Origin: Simmondsia chinensis
Lineage: Eukaryota > Streptophyta > Magnoliopsida > Caryophyllales > Simmondsiaceae
Length of the DNA stretch: 64,000 nt
Reading direction: 5' to 3'
Assembly: GCA_018398585.1 (NCBI GenBank)
Contig: JAGTTD010000002.1
Span: forward strand, 27,768,186-27,832,185
Positions 63,590-64,000 of this stretch are shown here, in pieces. The position numbers were made by a program, and so were the translations under genes. The stretch's first letter is position 1; every line of letters starts with the position of its first letter. The notes beneath the pieces are model-generated. The model was not told where the DNA came from. It did not search any database and was given only the letters and a program-made list of their open reading frames with translations.

Positions 63590-64000
63590 CTAATTTTAGT
63601 GCCATTGATCTAAGGCTTTGATGGCAAAGCCTAGAGCTTGATTGCATTTGTGTTAGGTTGGTGATGTGGTTTAGTGCGACAGGTAAATTCAGGTTTGAGT
63701 TATCATTTCAGGGCTTTGAAGACCAAGGCTTTGACCTTGATTGCATTGGTTCTAATCCAGCGAACCAAATACATTCAGTACACCTTAATCTTTTCAAGTT
63801 TAAACTGAATTGAGATACTTCGAGTCAAGGGTGCTAGGTTTAAAAACATGATAGACTCAAGCTCGAGATAGGCTATTGAGCTCTTTAACTTGTCTCCATC
63901 CTAGTTTGTCGCTTGTAAGTGCATAAGATAAGGAGTCTGTGGTCTTTACTCTGTCATCCCAACTACCACAAAGACCAAGTCCATATCCAATTCATTAAGG
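63590..64000 (+). repeat. Second copy of the Tat-like LTR region (cut by window end)
   Basis: It aligns with 23150-23560 in the same order: GGCTTTGA..CAAGGCTTTGAC, CTTGATTGCATTGGTTCTAA, CACCTTAAT, TCAAGGGTGCTAGG, TTAAAAAC, GAGCTCTT, TTGTCTCCATCC, GTCCATATCC. Both copies contain a 44-bp motif twice, about 105 bp apart. Confidence 0.7.

Overview
The window is nuclear DNA of a flowering plant, most likely a eudicot with a repeat-rich genome; I cannot name the species. The reasons are an intron-containing WAT1-related (UMAMIT / nodulin MtN21, EamA-fold) transporter gene with GT-AG introns, plant-type LTR retrotransposons (chromovirus-like and Tat/Ogre-like Ty3-gypsy, Tork-like and other Ty1-copia), a plant RTE-type LINE, several non-autonomous hAT elements and MITEs, and small retroposons with a 5S-rRNA-derived head. 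Nothing prokaryotic is present, and almost every long open frame away from the transporter is transposon debris. Layout, left half: 1-1347 is the 3' end of a gypsy element with its LTR. From 1348 to about 23560 lies one old Tat/Ogre-like gypsy element in + orientation, split by later insertions: a 5S-headed SINE (1658-1906), a chromovirus-like gypsy element (3412-15263) that itself holds a second, oppositely oriented relative (4016-10517), which in turn holds a hAT element (5777-6936), and a further hAT element (19036-20097). The Tat element carries antisense plant-mobile-domain (PMD)-like coding remains between its integrase and its 3' LTR. A 5'-truncated LINE tail (24210-24471) and another broken gypsy element (about 24850-29153), interrupted by a copia-type LTR (25833-27279), follow. 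Middle: a probable solo LTR (29655-30404), a full-length but dead RTE-type LINE on the minus strand (30707-35115, with target-site duplications), a foldback MITE (35146-35502), copia debris (about 36500-38020) and a solo LTR with perfect TATTA duplications (38315-38776) just upstream of the host gene. Right half: the host gene runs + from ATG 39037 to TGA 61595 in seven exons, predicted 350 residues, with every splice site GT-AG and the frame open throughout. It spans 22.6 kb because its introns hold transposons; intron 6 alone is 14.6 kb and contains two near full-length copia elements on the minus strand (47037-53067 and 53183-59496, the second carrying a hAT insertion in gag) plus two 5S-headed SINEs. 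The right edge (about 63590-64000) repeats the LTR-region sequence of the Tat-like element. The most interesting system is a retroposon partnership: four SINE copies with a 5S rRNA head, retaining the internal Pol III promoter boxes in the better copies, share their last 110 bp or so (two hairpins followed by a TTG-repeat tail) with the RTE-type LINE found in the same window. Three of the four sit in sense orientation in introns of the transporter gene.
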